This document shows, piece by piece, positions 6,624 through 14,106 of a stretch of 17,279 nucleotides of DNA (its first letter is position 1; each line of letters opens with the position of its first letter). This DNA is from Thermoleophilia bacterium UBA2241. GTDB lineage: Bacteria; Actinomycetota; Thermoleophilia; UBA2241. Below the pieces are notes generated by a model, which worked only from the letters and a program-made list of their open reading frames with translations, did no database searches and had not been told where the DNA came from. A program made the position numbers and the translations under genes. The DNA lies in the NCBI GenBank assembly GCA_002347645.1, contig DDYF01000004.1:76840-94118 (forward strand), given 5' to 3'.

Positions 6624-7913
6624 ATGCATGCCCAGGGTCCCGGCCTCAGAGGACGGATGGGCGAGCGTCTCGGCGTGCTGCGCCTGCACGACTTCCGTCG
6701 GGTCTTTCTCGCCCAGTCCGTGTCCGTCTTCGGCGACGGCATCACGCCCGTCGCCTTGACTTTCGCCGTCCTCGACCTCACCGGGTCGGGGACTGACCTC
6801 GGCCTCGTGCTCGCGGCGCAAAGCTTGCCGCTCGCGGCCCTCGCCCTGGTCGGGGGCGTGTGGGCGGACCGTCTACCGCGTCAGAAGGTCATGATCGCCA
6901 GCGACCTCGTGCGGGCGACCGTCCAGGCGGTCGGAGCGGTGCTGTTGCTCACCGGGGCGGCGCGTGTGTGGCACCTCGCCCTGCTCGCCGCGGTGCACGG
7001 GAGCGCGGAGGCGTTCTTCAGGCCCGCGGCGGGGGCCCTGCTGCCGCAGATCGTGCCGACGCGCGACCTGCAGAAGGCGAACGCGCTCATGGGCATGAGC
7101 GACAACTTCGGCTGGATGGTGGGCCCGGCCGTCGCCGGGACGCTCGTCGCCGTCGTCGGGTCCGGCGGGGCGATCGCCGTCGATGCGGTCACCTTCGTCG
7201 TCAGCGCTTTGTTCCTCACCGGCGTCCGCGCACCGGTACTCGCCAAGACCCGAGCGGTGCAGAGCTTCGTCGGCGAGTTGCGCGAAGGCTGGCGCGAGGT
7301 CCGTTCGCGCACCTGGCTCTGGGTGATGCTCCTCCGCGTCGGGCTCGTCCTCTGCCTCGTCATCGCCCCCTTCCAGGTGCTCGGGCCCCTCGGCCTGACG
7401 GAACAGGGGTACACGGCTGCCGCGTGGGGATGGGTGACTGCGACCTTCAGCTTCGGCATGCTGCTCGGGGCCGGCGTGGCCATGCGGTACCGGCCGAAAC
7501 GTCCCATGGTCACCGTCACGCTCACCGGAGCGACGGCTCTGGTCTCGCCCCTCGTCCTGGCGCTCGGCGGCGGCCCTTGGGCGCTGGCCGCCGTCCAGGG
7601 CGCACGCGGCATCGCGGTCGGGATCCTTGTCGCCGTGTGGAACACCGCGCTGCAGACCGAAGTGGACGAAGAGGCGCTCGGCCGGGTGGTAGCTTGGGAC
7701 TGGATGGCATCGCTCGCGTTGTGGCCGGCGGGGCTGGCGCTGGCCGGCCCGCTCGCCCAGTGGCTCGGCGTCACGACGACGTCGTGGCTCTCCGTGATCC
7801 TCGGGTCTGTCGCAGCCTTCTGGGTGCTCGGCGTGCGCGATGTCTGGCGCATGCGCTCGCGCGTGCCGGCCGACCCGCCGGCGCCGCGGGCCGGCACCCG
7901 GCCGGCGACCTGA
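6624..7913 (+). CDS. MFS transporter (MFS_3 / EntS-like exporter group)
   Basis: The protein has 429 residues with alternating hydrophobic segments covering roughly residues 25-405, in the MFS pattern. Motif A is clear after helix 2: GGVWADRLPRQKV at 77-89. The HDFRRVFLAQSVSVFGDGI start and the LPQIVPTRDLQKANALMG segment after helix 4 are hallmarks of the MFS_3 or DHA3 branch, which includes enterobactin and macrolide exporters. It probably moves a small molecule out of the cell using proton antiport. The substrate is unknown. Start choice: the ATG at 6624 has a leaderless -10 directly upstream; the in-frame ATG at 6657 has a purine run only three bases away and is the alternative. The C-terminal tail is Pro/Arg-rich and cytoplasmic. 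It is convergent with the small membrane protein, 24 bp apart. Confidence 0.92.
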   Translation: MHAQGPGLRGRMGERLGVLRLHDFRRVFLAQSVSVFGDGITPVALTFAVLDLTGSGTDLGLVLAAQSLPLAALALVGGVWADRLPRQKVMIASDLVRATVQAVGAVLLLTGAARVWHLALLAAVHGSAEAFFRPAAGALLPQIVPTRDLQKANALMGMSDNFGWMVGPAVAGTLVAVVGSGGAIAVDAVTFVVSALFLTGVRAPVLAKTRAVQSFVGELREGWREVRSRTWLWVMLLRVGLVLCLVIAPFQVLGPLGLTEQGYTAAAWGWVTATFSFGMLLGAGVAMRYRPKRPMVTVTLTGATALVSPLVLALGGGPWALAAVQGARGIAVGILVAVWNTALQTEVDEEALGRVVAWDWMASLALWPAGLALAGPLAQWLGVTTTSWLSVILGSVAAFWVLGVRDVWRMRSRVPADPPAPRAGTRPAT

Positions 7914-7937
7914 CCGAGGCGCCGGGCCCGGCCGGGG

Positions 7938-8249
7938 TCAGCTCTTCCGGCGAGACCCGATGCCGCCGCTGTAGATGACCACGTCGATGATCACCCCGAC
8001 GGCGACGATGACCGCACCCCATCCCTGAAACCCACCGAACTCGTTGGCGGCGATCGCGTACGCGATGGTGGTCGTCGGCAGGAAGAGGAAGCCGAGGAAC
8101 GGGAACAGCCACCCTTCGAAGGCCCGGCCTGCGTAGTCGGTGAAGAGCCACATGCCGAACAGAATGAGGCGCGGCGACGCGGCGGCGACGCCGGCGACGA
8201 GACAGCAGCCCATGCCCAGCACGGTGACCTCCCAGAGCGGATGCCGCAC
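7938..8249 (-). CDS. Small hypothetical four-helix membrane protein
   Basis: The protein has 103 residues from a GTG at 8249, or 115 from an ATG at 8285 in the same frame. The GTG has GGAGGTGAAGG upstream. The ATG has no ribosome site and sits three bases after TACGGT, a possible -10 that would exclude it from the transcript. Counting from the ATG, hydrophobic segments lie at about 18-36, 38-50, 58-80 and 87-106, followed by a basic tail SRRKS. Aromatic and Gly-rich turns (FEGWLFPFLGFLFLP, NEFGGFQGWG) suggest compact helical hairpins. I recognise no family. Good codon bias and the membrane pattern on this strand support coding. It is convergent with the MFS gene. Confidence 0.7.
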   Translation of the reverse strand: MRHPLWEVTVLGMGCCLVAGVAAASPRLILFGMWLFTDYAGRAFEGWLFPFLGFLFLPTTTIAYAIAANEFGGFQGWGAVIVAVGVIIDVVIYSGGIGSRRKS

Positions 8250-8321
8250 GGTAGCACCTTCACCTCCGCGTCGTCCAGCGCTCATCGAACCGTAACGAAG
8301 CGCGCGCAGACTGGTGCCGCC

Positions 8322-8579
8322 ATGCGAAGGCGGACGACACAGAAACGCGTACGGGTGCTCGAGTCCTACTTCAACGGGGGCGGCCTCGAAGAGCTCGCCG
8401 CCGCGCTGTCACGCAGGACTGGGCTCCTGGGGCGTCCGGGCGCGCCACGCCCCGGGAGGAGGTGGGGGGATGGTCCCGGGGGTGGCCAGCCAGAGGCCGA
8501 CCGGCAAGGCCGGCCGGCCACGGCGTCATTGGCGCCTGCAGGCCGCCCCAGGGGGTACCAGGCGGCCTGTCGTTCCTAG
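8322..8579 (+). pseudogene. Possible gene remnant or small hypothetical ORF
   Basis: An 85-codon frame starts MRRRTTQKRVRVLESYFNGG. The first 40 or so codons have strong third-position GC and encode a basic, helical sequence (the following GLEELAAALSRRTG could be the first helices of a helix-turn-helix). After about 8445 the sequence becomes low-complexity Pro/Gly/Arg with codon bias lost, just where the inverted repeats begin. This suggests a truncated gene whose 3' part is gone, possibly a DNA-binding or transposase N-terminus, but no family is recognised. No ribosome site precedes the ATG. It may equally be a chance open frame. Confidence 0.25.
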
Positions 8580-8745
8580 GCAGCGGGCGGGGCCTACCCG
8601 TGGTTCTGCCGAACGCGACGATTTGGGACTCGCCGTCGCCAATGCGAGCCGGGCCGGTCTCGATCCGAGCCCATACCGGCCGGCTCACTCAGGCTCTTCC
8701 CCCCGCAGGCCAGACGAAACCGTTGCCCGTGCCGGGACTGGCGGT
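8450..8745. repeat. Cluster of strong inverted repeats in a non-coding stretch
   Basis: This is most of the only gap above 300 bp without a confident gene (8286-8773). It holds five stem-forming elements. (1) 8450-8457 with 8474-8481, 8 bp perfect. (2) 8495-8505 with 8509-8519, 11 bp with one A-C mismatch and loop AAG. (3) 8539-8547 with 8561-8569, 9 bp perfect (CAGGCCGCC/GGCGGCCTG). (4) 8646-8658 with 8675-8686, 12 bp with one bulged G and an inner CTCG/CGAG stem. (5) 8709-8713 with 8738-8742, plus an inner CCCG/CGGG. No known riboswitch or housekeeping RNA signature was recognised. It could be a structured RNA, a repeat element, or the 3' end of the MMPL transcript. Confidence 0.5.
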
Positions 8746-8773
8746 CTAGCTGGCAGCGCGTCGCGAGGAGACC

Positions 8774-11002
8774 CTATGGGCGCGCCGCCTCTTTCGCCGC
8801 CCGCCCGCCGACCGCCTCTCCGACCCTCACTCTCGGCAGCCAGCCGAGCCAGTGCGGCAAGTACCAGCACGCGCGCCCGAAGAGCGTCATCGCCGACGGA
8901 ACGATGACCGTGCGGACGATGGTCGCGTCGATCGCGATCGCCACAGCCAGCCCGAAACCGAGCTGCTGGAACATCGACAGGTCGCCCATCGCCATGCCGG
9001 CGAACACGGCGACCATGATCGCCGCGGCCCCCGTGATGATCCCGGCGGTCGAACCCACGCCGAAGATCACCGCCTCACTCGTATCCCCCGACTGGTCGTA
9101 GTGCTCCCGAATGCGACTCAGCAGGAAGATGTGGTAGTCCATGGAGAGGCCGAAGAGCACGCAGAACATAAGCAACGGCAGCCAGGCCAGGATCCGTTCC
9201 ACCTGGGTGAACCCCAGAACCTCAGCGCCGAACCCCTCCTGAAAGACCAACGTCACGAGGCCGTACGACGCGCCCACCGAGAGCAGGTTCCAGACGATCG
9301 CCTGGATCGCGACGACCAGCGAACGGAAGGCGACCAGCAGCAACAGGAAGCTCAGCGCGAGGACGACGCCGATGACCCAGGGCGTGAAGGTCTCGATCAT
9401 GTCGATCGCGTCGGTATACAGCCCGGGCACCCCGCCGACGTGGACCTCGACGGGCGCCATCGCCTCGACCATGGGTGCGACGTCTTGGCGCAGGTCCCGC
9501 ACGGCATCCATGGCCGCGCCGCTCGTGGCGTCGGCGTTCACGGCGAGCTGCAGCACAGCGAAGTCCCCCTCGGGCGCCGCCTCGTAGCCCACGATCGCGA
9601 ACCGCTCGTCCTCTTGCACCAGGGCATCGGCGCGCTTCAACAGCGCCTGTGTCCGCGGGTCCGAGAGGTCGCCCTCGAAGGTCACGAGGATGGGCGACCC
9701 GAGCCCCGCCGAGAAGTCGCGCTTGAGGACGGTGTAAGCCTGCTTGGCCGAGGTGTCGTCGGGGAATTCGTCAAGACCCCCCATGCCCGTCTTCATGCCG
9801 AAGAGGGGAACGCTGAGCAGGACCAGCACGCCGCACCCCACGAGGCAGGCGATGAGCGGCCGGCGCATCATCGCGCGCGCGGCGCGCGTCCAGAAGCTGT
9901 CCGGCTCGCCCTCGGGAGTGGCGCGACGCCGCACAAACGGAAGGGTCCCCCAGTCGACCCGGTCGCCCATCAGGCGGAAGGCCGCCGGCAGCAGCGTGAG
10001 CGCCGCCACGACTGCCGCGACCACCACGAAGATCGCCCCGGCGCCGAGGCTCGTGAAGATCGAGTAGGGGACGATCAGCATCCCCGTGAGGGCGAGGACG
10101 ACGATGCCGCCGCTGAAGAAGACGGCCCTGCTCGCCGTCGCCGCCGCACTTGCCAAGGCCCTACCGACATCGCGTCCCGCCTGCCTCTCTTCGCGGAAGC
10201 GCGACACGATCAGCAGCGAGTAGTCGATGCCGACGGCGAGACCCATGACCGTCACGATGTTCACGGCGAAGACGGAGACCTCGAACCAGGCACCCATCGC
10301 CACGGTGAGCGCGAGGGCGACCAGGATGGCGACGACGGCGAGCGCCAGAGGGATGAGCGCCGCAGCGACGGCGCCGAAGACGAGCACCAAGATGACGATG
10401 GCGATAGGCACCCCGATCAGCTCGCCGCGCCGCAGATCCGACGCGGCGAGCTCCCGTACCTCGAGGCCCCACGTGGCGCCGCCGGTGACGGCCACCGCGA
10501 GGCCGTCTCGGCCGTCGGCCTCGCGGACGAGGTCGTAGAGCGGCTTCGCGTGAGCCTCTGCATCGCTCGCGTCGCCGGCGAGCGTGACGAGGATCAGGGC
10601 GCTCCGCCCGTCGTTGGACAGAAGCGCCTCGGTGCCCTTGCCGTCGGCGACGGAGCGGACGGCGACCACGTCTGCCGGCCCGATGGCGACGATGCTCTCG
10701 GCGAGCTCGCGGACGCGGCGCTTGAGTGCGTTGCCCGCTGCCCCGGTCTGGTCCGCCGGGGTGCTCACGACGACCACCTCGGTGTCGGCCGCCGCGCCCG
10801 GCAGGCGTTCGGCGACGACTTGCTCGACCTGCTTGCCCTCGGTCGTCGTCAGGAAGTCGTCGGTGGCGGTGAGGACGCCGCCCCACACCATGAAGGCGGC
10901 AGCGCAGGCGGCGGCGACCGCCAGCCAGACGACCAGCGCCAGCCAGGGCCGGCGAGCGGAGCGCCGCGCGAGACGCTCGGTGAAGACGCGTCGCGACTTC
11001 AT
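8774..11002 (-). CDS. MMPL/RND-family transporter
   Basis: The protein has 742 residues, the usual length for actinobacterial MMPL proteins with two repeated halves. Helix 1 is at about 19-42. A soluble extracytoplasmic domain spans about 45-185. Five helices follow. The proton-relay motif is GIDYSLLIVSRFREE (Asp260, Tyr261). The second half repeats this with a membrane helix near 390-410, a soluble domain of about 150 residues, and GLSMDYHIFLLSRIREHY with Asp622 and Tyr623. Paired (I/M)DY motifs in the two halves are diagnostic. Members export lipids, siderophores or drugs using the proton gradient; the substrate is not known here. The ATG at 11002 overlaps the TetR stop as ATGA, so the two genes are translationally coupled and share the promoter at 11770-11798. 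The TAG stop is at 8774. No frameshift is seen. Confidence 0.95.
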   Translation of the reverse strand: MKSRRVFTERLARRSARRPWLALVVWLAVAAACAAAFMVWGGVLTATDDFLTTTEGKQVEQVVAERLPGAAADTEVVVVSTPADQTGAAGNALKRRVRELAESIVAIGPADVVAVRSVADGKGTEALLSNDGRSALILVTLAGDASDAEAHAKPLYDLVREADGRDGLAVAVTGGATWGLEVRELAASDLRRGELIGVPIAIVILVLVFGAVAAALIPLALAVVAILVALALTVAMGAWFEVSVFAVNIVTVMGLAVGIDYSLLIVSRFREERQAGRDVGRALASAAATASRAVFFSGGIVVLALTGMLIVPYSIFTSLGAGAIFVVVAAVVAALTLLPAAFRLMGDRVDWGTLPFVRRRATPEGEPDSFWTRAARAMMRRPLIACLVGCGVLVLLSVPLFGMKTGMGGLDEFPDDTSAKQAYTVLKRDFSAGLGSPILVTFEGDLSDPRTQALLKRADALVQEDERFAIVGYEAAPEGDFAVLQLAVNADATSGAAMDAVRDLRQDVAPMVEAMAPVEVHVGGVPGLYTDAIDMIETFTPWVIGVVLALSFLLLLVAFRSLVVAIQAIVWNLLSVGASYGLVTLVFQEGFGAEVLGFTQVERILAWLPLLMFCVLFGLSMDYHIFLLSRIREHYDQSGDTSEAVIFGVGSTAGIITGAAAIMVAVFAGMAMGDLSMFQQLGFGLAVAIAIDATIVRTVIVPSAMTLFGRACWYLPHWLGWLPRVRVGEAVGGRAAKEAARP

Positions 11003-11724
11003 GACGCACCGGCGGGTGTGCGCGGCGCCGCCCAGTCGCCGCCCAGGCCCTGCACGTAAGCACGGATGAGCCCGCGGACCCGGTCGGCGGAGACGCCGCC
11101 GTGCAGGGGCCGGAGCCGCTCCACGGCGACGAGCCCGTGGACGAAGACCCAGGTGCTCACGATGACGACCATCACGTCCTTCTCGGCGATGCGGAACGTC
11201 CCGTCGGCGATACCCTCCCGGAAGGCGGACTCGAGCAGACGGAACACGCTTTCGGGGGCGAGCAAGGCTTCGTCGGTCTCCTCAAGCTCCAGCGGCTCGA
11301 TCGCCGTGACGCTGTCGAAGAGCAGTTGCTCCTCCTGTGGGTGCTCGCGCGCGAAGCGCAGATAAGCGGCCCCCATCCCCACGATCCGCTCCGCGGGCGA
11401 CGGCACCTTGCGGAGCCGGGCGAGGTACCCGTCGAGCCTGTCGATGCTGCCGCGCGCGAGAGCCAGGAGGATCTCCTGGCGTCCGCCTTCGAAGTACCGG
11501 TACAGGGCCGACGGCGTGAACTCGGTGCGGCGAGCGATCTCGCGTACCGTGAGGCGGTCGGCACCCTGCTCGATCACGATCTGGCGCGCCGTGGCGAGGA
11601 TCTCGCGGCGCGTCTCCTGCCGGTGTCGCTCGCGGCGCCGCGCGCCGGCGCCGGCCGGCGCCGGCCGTGCCGTCCGACCTTCCGGCGTCCCGCCGTCGCG
11701 CTCGCCTCCCGTACGTACTGCCAA
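10999..11724 (-). CDS. TetR/AcrR-family transcriptional regulator
   Basis: The protein has 241 residues from a TTG at 11724, with AGGAGA eight bases upstream. No ATG or GTG offers a better start. Residues 1-35 are an unusual Arg/Gly/Pro-rich extension. The TetR_N helix-turn-helix lies at about 36-83 (REILATARQIVIEQGADRL, then LTVREIARRTEFTPSALYRY and the family-typical FEGGRQEIL). The C-terminal helical ligand-binding domain spans about 95-228 and looks like the actinobacterial type with a WVFVHGLVAVE helix. It probably represses itself and the coupled MMPL exporter through the palindrome at 11757-11771, with release by a ligand that may be the exported molecule (inference). It overlaps the MMPL start by ATGA. 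Confidence 0.93.
   Translation of the reverse strand: MAVRTGGERDGGTPEGRTARPAPAGAGARRRERHRQETRREILATARQIVIEQGADRLTVREIARRTEFTPSALYRYFEGGRQEILLALARGSIDRLDGYLARLRKVPSPAERIVGMGAAYLRFAREHPQEEQLLFDSVTAIEPLELEETDEALLAPESVFRLLESAFREGIADGTFRIAEKDVMVVIVSTWVFVHGLVAVERLRPLHGGVSADRVRGLIRAYVQGLGGDWAAPRTPAGAS
11644..11665. repeat. 22-bp perfect palindrome inside the TetR coding region
   Basis: The stretch built from two GCCGGCGCCGG half-sites in opposite orientation is identical on both strands. It encodes the Pro/Ala/Gly part of the disordered N-terminal extension of the regulator. It may be a composition effect or a DNA-binding or methylation-prone site, as it holds several GCCGGC hexamers. Confidence 0.5.
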
Positions 11725-11756
11725 CGCCGTTCTCTCCTGTTATCGTCGTTCTCGTT

Positions 11757-11771
11757 GCGAACAGTGTTCAC
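11757..11771. promoter_or_regulatory. Candidate TetR operator
   Basis: The plus strand reads GCGAACAGTGTTCAC: arms of seven bases around one central base with six of seven pairs symmetric, and a perfect GAACAnTGTTC core. It overlaps the -10 (11770-11775) and the expected transcript start of the TetR-MMPL operon. That is the typical place for autorepression. Palindromes of this size are usual TetR-family sites. The assignment to this regulator is inference from position. Confidence 0.6.
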
Positions 11772-11798
11772 ACTAGGGGCGGGACGCACCGGCGTCAA
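11770..11798 (-). promoter_or_regulatory. Sigma70-type promoter of the TetR-MMPL operon
   Basis: The minus strand shows TTGACG (11798-11793), a 17-bp spacer and TAGTGT (11775-11770). This is the best complete -35/-10 pair in the window. The transcript would start near 11763, leaving a leader of about 38 nt with the AGGAGA ribosome site before the TTG start at 11724. Confidence 0.65.
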
Positions 11799-11864
11799 GC
11801 CTTGTGGACGCACGCGCCGAACGAGGTGCGTGACCGGGCCGGCGGCGCGAAGCCGATCATGCCG

Positions 11865-11893
11865 GTGTCAGGATGGCCCGGGCGGGCTATCCT
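11865..11893 (+). promoter_or_regulatory. Candidate promoter of the XpaC-TelA operon
   Basis: GTGTCA (11865-11870), a 17-bp spacer and TATCCT (11888-11893) lie about 50 bp before the chosen start at 11945. The -35 matches four of six consensus positions. It is divergent from the TetR promoter, with about 65 bp between the -35 elements. Confidence 0.35.
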
Positions 11894-11944
11894 TGGAGTG
11901 GCAAAGGGTACGAGGGACGGTTCCGCGCGAGCGAAGGGATGAGG

Positions 11945-12940
11945 ATGCCGCTCGGAGGATTCTGCGAGACCTGCGGACGCTGGGTCTGGGTCAACGCCTA
12001 CGGCGACTGCGAAAACGGGCATCCGGCCGCCGTCGTCCGCGACGTGCAGCAACTGCGCCCGCAGGAGACCGCGCAGGCCGCACCCGGCGAGGCGTATCGC
12101 GCGCGCATCGCAGGACGTCGCCAGCGCTGGTGGTGGCGCTACTCGGGATGGATCGTCTGGACGTTCATCCCGGGGCTCTCGTGGCTCGGCTACTTCTACA
12201 TCGGCACACGAGGCCGCAAGGCGGAATGGATCGTGTCGGGCTTGATCTACCTTCTGGTGGCCGTCGCCGGCATAGGCCTGATCGGCGCCGGCTATCCGTG
12301 GATCGCCCTCGCCGTCGTGGCTCTGGCCCAGGGCCTGTCGGTCCTGCAGGCCTTCCTCGTACGCCCGCAGTTCCGCGCCCTCATGTTCGGCGACGCTCCG
12401 CCCGGGAGCCTGCCGGCGCCGCCGCCCCTGCTGCCCTCGGCAGAGCGGGCGGCCCTGCCGCGCGGCACCGACCAGGGGGCGGCGCAGGTCATCGCGACCG
12501 CCGGCCGGCGCGTCGACGGCATCCTCGAGGCGGCCGAGAGCATCCCGCATCCCGAGGTGCGCGACCGCGTCGCGCGCCTGTGCACCACGGCTGAGAAGAT
12601 CCTCGACGAGCTTCGTCGCGAGCCGCGTCAGGTCGACCTGGCGCGTGCCTTCCTCACGTACTACCTCGAGGCCGCCTCCCGCATCGTGCGCGGCTACGCC
12701 GGCCTTATCCGGCGTGGGGTGTCGTCCGCCGACGTGCAGACCACGCTCGACCGGGCAGAGGCCTCGCTCGACGCCATCCAGCAGGCCTTCGACAAGCAGC
12801 TCGCCGGCCTGCTCGAACACGAGGTGATCGACCTCGACAGCGAGGTCGCGCTCCTCGAGAAGACCGTACAGATGGACAACCTCATGAGCCCGGCCTCGCC
12901 GGCCGGCGCCAGCGACCCGACGACGGGGGGAACGACATGA
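11945..12940 (+). CDS. XpaC-like protein with N-terminal zinc ribbon and membrane helices
   Basis: The protein has 331 residues from the ATG at 11945, with GAAGGG six bases upstream. ATGs at 11939 and 11873 are in frame but have poor sites. A zinc-ribbon-like knuckle starts the protein: Cys7-x2-Cys10, Cys22 and His26 (GDCENGHP). Residues 60-90 hold an aromatic segment (RWWWRYSGWIVWTFIPGLSW), and two further hydrophobic helices span about 96-138. After a Pro-rich linker (150-172), the soluble helical domain (about 178-312) fits the XpaC family (5-bromo-4-chloroindolyl phosphate hydrolysis protein), with FLTYYLEAASRIVRGYAGL as the YYLP-like core. The stop overlaps the TelA start as ATGA. XpaC-TelA pairing is a known conserved arrangement tied to envelope stress and toxic-anion resistance; the biochemical role of XpaC is unknown. 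The family call rests partly on this neighbour. Confidence 0.8.
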   Translation: MPLGGFCETCGRWVWVNAYGDCENGHPAAVVRDVQQLRPQETAQAAPGEAYRARIAGRRQRWWWRYSGWIVWTFIPGLSWLGYFYIGTRGRKAEWIVSGLIYLLVAVAGIGLIGAGYPWIALAVVALAQGLSVLQAFLVRPQFRALMFGDAPPGSLPAPPPLLPSAERAALPRGTDQGAAQVIATAGRRVDGILEAAESIPHPEVRDRVARLCTTAEKILDELRREPRQVDLARAFLTYYLEAASRIVRGYAGLIRRGVSSADVQTTLDRAEASLDAIQQAFDKQLAGLLEHEVIDLDSEVALLEKTVQMDNLMSPASPAGASDPTTGGTT

Positions 12941-14073
12941 CCGACGACACCGCTTCGACCCAGCCGGGTGCCCAGGCGCCCGACCCGGCCGCAGCCGCCG
13001 ACAGCGATCCGGGCGCCGCGGTCGTCGCGCCTCGCGGACTCGATGCCGCCGGGCTGGCGAAGATCGCCGCGATCAAGCAGGCGGTCGACGTCCGCGACCC
13101 GCAGATGGTGATCCAGTACGGCCTGCCGGCGCAGAGCAAGCTGGCGACCTTCGCCGACACGCTGCTCGCCGACATCCGCACGAAGGACTCGGGCGAGGCT
13201 GGCGAGGCGCTCGCCGAGCTCCTCACCAAAGTGAAAGAGCTCGATGTCGACGGCCTCGCCACCGGCTCGCCCGGCGCACGCATCCCGCTCGTCGGCCGCT
13301 TCCTCGATTCCTTCAAGAAGTTCAACAACCGCTACAAGAAGCTCTCGACGAACGTCGAGCGTCTCCTCGACGGCCTCGAGCGCGCCCGCATGGGCCTGCT
13401 CAAAGACGTCACCGTCCTCGACAAGATGTACGAGCTGAACCTCGAGTACCTGGACCAGCTCGACCTCTACATCGCTGCCGGCGACGAGATCCTTGCCGAC
13501 CTGCAGACAAGGCAGCTCCCCGCCCTCGAGGTCGAGGCGCGCACGTCGGACGACCCGCTCGTCGCCCAGCAGCTCACCGACTTCCACCAGGCGATCGCCC
13601 GCTTCGAGCGTCGCGTCCACGATCTCAAGCTCACGCGCATGATCGCCATCCAGACGGCGCCGCAGATCCGTCTCATCCAGAACAACGACCAGAACCTCGT
13701 CGAGAAGATCCAGAGCTCGATCACGAACACCGTCCCGCTCTGGAAGAACCAGATCGTCATCGCCCTCAGCCTCTACAGGCAGCAGCAGGCACTGGCACTG
13801 CAGCGGGAGGTCACCGACACCGCCAACGAGCTCCTGGCCAAGAACGCCGAGCTGCTCAAGCAGGGCTCCGCCAAGGTCGGGCGCGAGGTCGAGCGTGGCA
13901 TCGTCGACATCACGACGCTCAAGAAGGCCAACGACGACCTCATCGCGACACTCGAGGAATCGATCAAGATCCAGGCGGAGGGCCACCAGCAGCGCGTGGC
14001 CGCCGAAGGCGAGCTGGTCCGTATGCAGACCGACCTCAAGCAGAAACTGGTGTCGCTGCAGCAGCAGCGCTGA
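12937..14073 (+). CDS. telA: TelA-family protein (toxic anion resistance family)
   Basis: The protein has 378 residues. The first 35 are a disordered Ala/Pro/Asp-rich lead. The TelA domain fills the rest: LATFADTLLADI near 69-80; the RFLDSFKKFNNRYKKLSTNV basic helix at 121-140; the LLKDVTVLDKMYELNLEYLDQL core at 154-175 followed by YIAAGDEIL; APQIRLIQNNDQNLVEKIQS at 241-260; VPLWKNQIVIAL at 266-277; and the helical C-terminus with VERGIVDITTLKKANDDLI. These are the textbook blocks of the family. It is cytoplasmic and rich in coiled coil. Members are linked to tellurite, bacteriocin and cell-envelope stress tolerance, and neighbour Ter systems in other genomes; the molecular mechanism is unsettled. 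The start ATG overlaps the XpaC stop (ATGA), implying coupled translation. It is convergent with the RDD gene. Confidence 0.95.
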   Translation: MTDDTASTQPGAQAPDPAAAADSDPGAAVVAPRGLDAAGLAKIAAIKQAVDVRDPQMVIQYGLPAQSKLATFADTLLADIRTKDSGEAGEALAELLTKVKELDVDGLATGSPGARIPLVGRFLDSFKKFNNRYKKLSTNVERLLDGLERARMGLLKDVTVLDKMYELNLEYLDQLDLYIAAGDEILADLQTRQLPALEVEARTSDDPLVAQQLTDFHQAIARFERRVHDLKLTRMIAIQTAPQIRLIQNNDQNLVEKIQSSITNTVPLWKNQIVIALSLYRQQQALALQREVTDTANELLAKNAELLKQGSAKVGREVERGIVDITTLKKANDDLIATLEESIKIQAEGHQQRVAAEGELVRMQTDLKQKLVSLQQQR

Positions 14074-14081
14074 GCGCCGCA

Positions 14082-14106
14082 GGAAGCCGGTCAGGAGGCC
14101 GGTTCC
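14082..14106. terminator. Possible bidirectional hairpin between TelA and RDD genes
   Basis: GGAA-G-CCGG (14082-14090) pairs with CCGGTTCC (14099-14106): eight base pairs with one bulged G and an eight-base loop. It lies across the convergent 3' ends of the TelA (stop 14073) and RDD (stop 14091) genes. It has no T-tract, so it may be only a weak transcript end. Confidence 0.35.

Noticed and set aside
7921..7932. GCCGGGCCCGGC palindrome between the MFS and small membrane genes
   Set aside because: It has no loop, no T-tract and is only 12 bp of pure GC in a GC-rich region; not supported as a terminator.
8580..8773. Possible riboswitch or housekeeping RNA
   Set aside because: I looked for RNase P, tmRNA, SRP RNA, cobalamin and ydaO-type conserved cores on both strands and did not recognise any; only unassigned stems remain.
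8852..11059. Plus-strand open frame of 735 codons opposite the MMPL gene
   Set aside because: The translation is dominated by Asp/His/Arg/Gly repeats typical of antisense frames in GC-rich genes, and the minus strand holds an unmistakable transporter.
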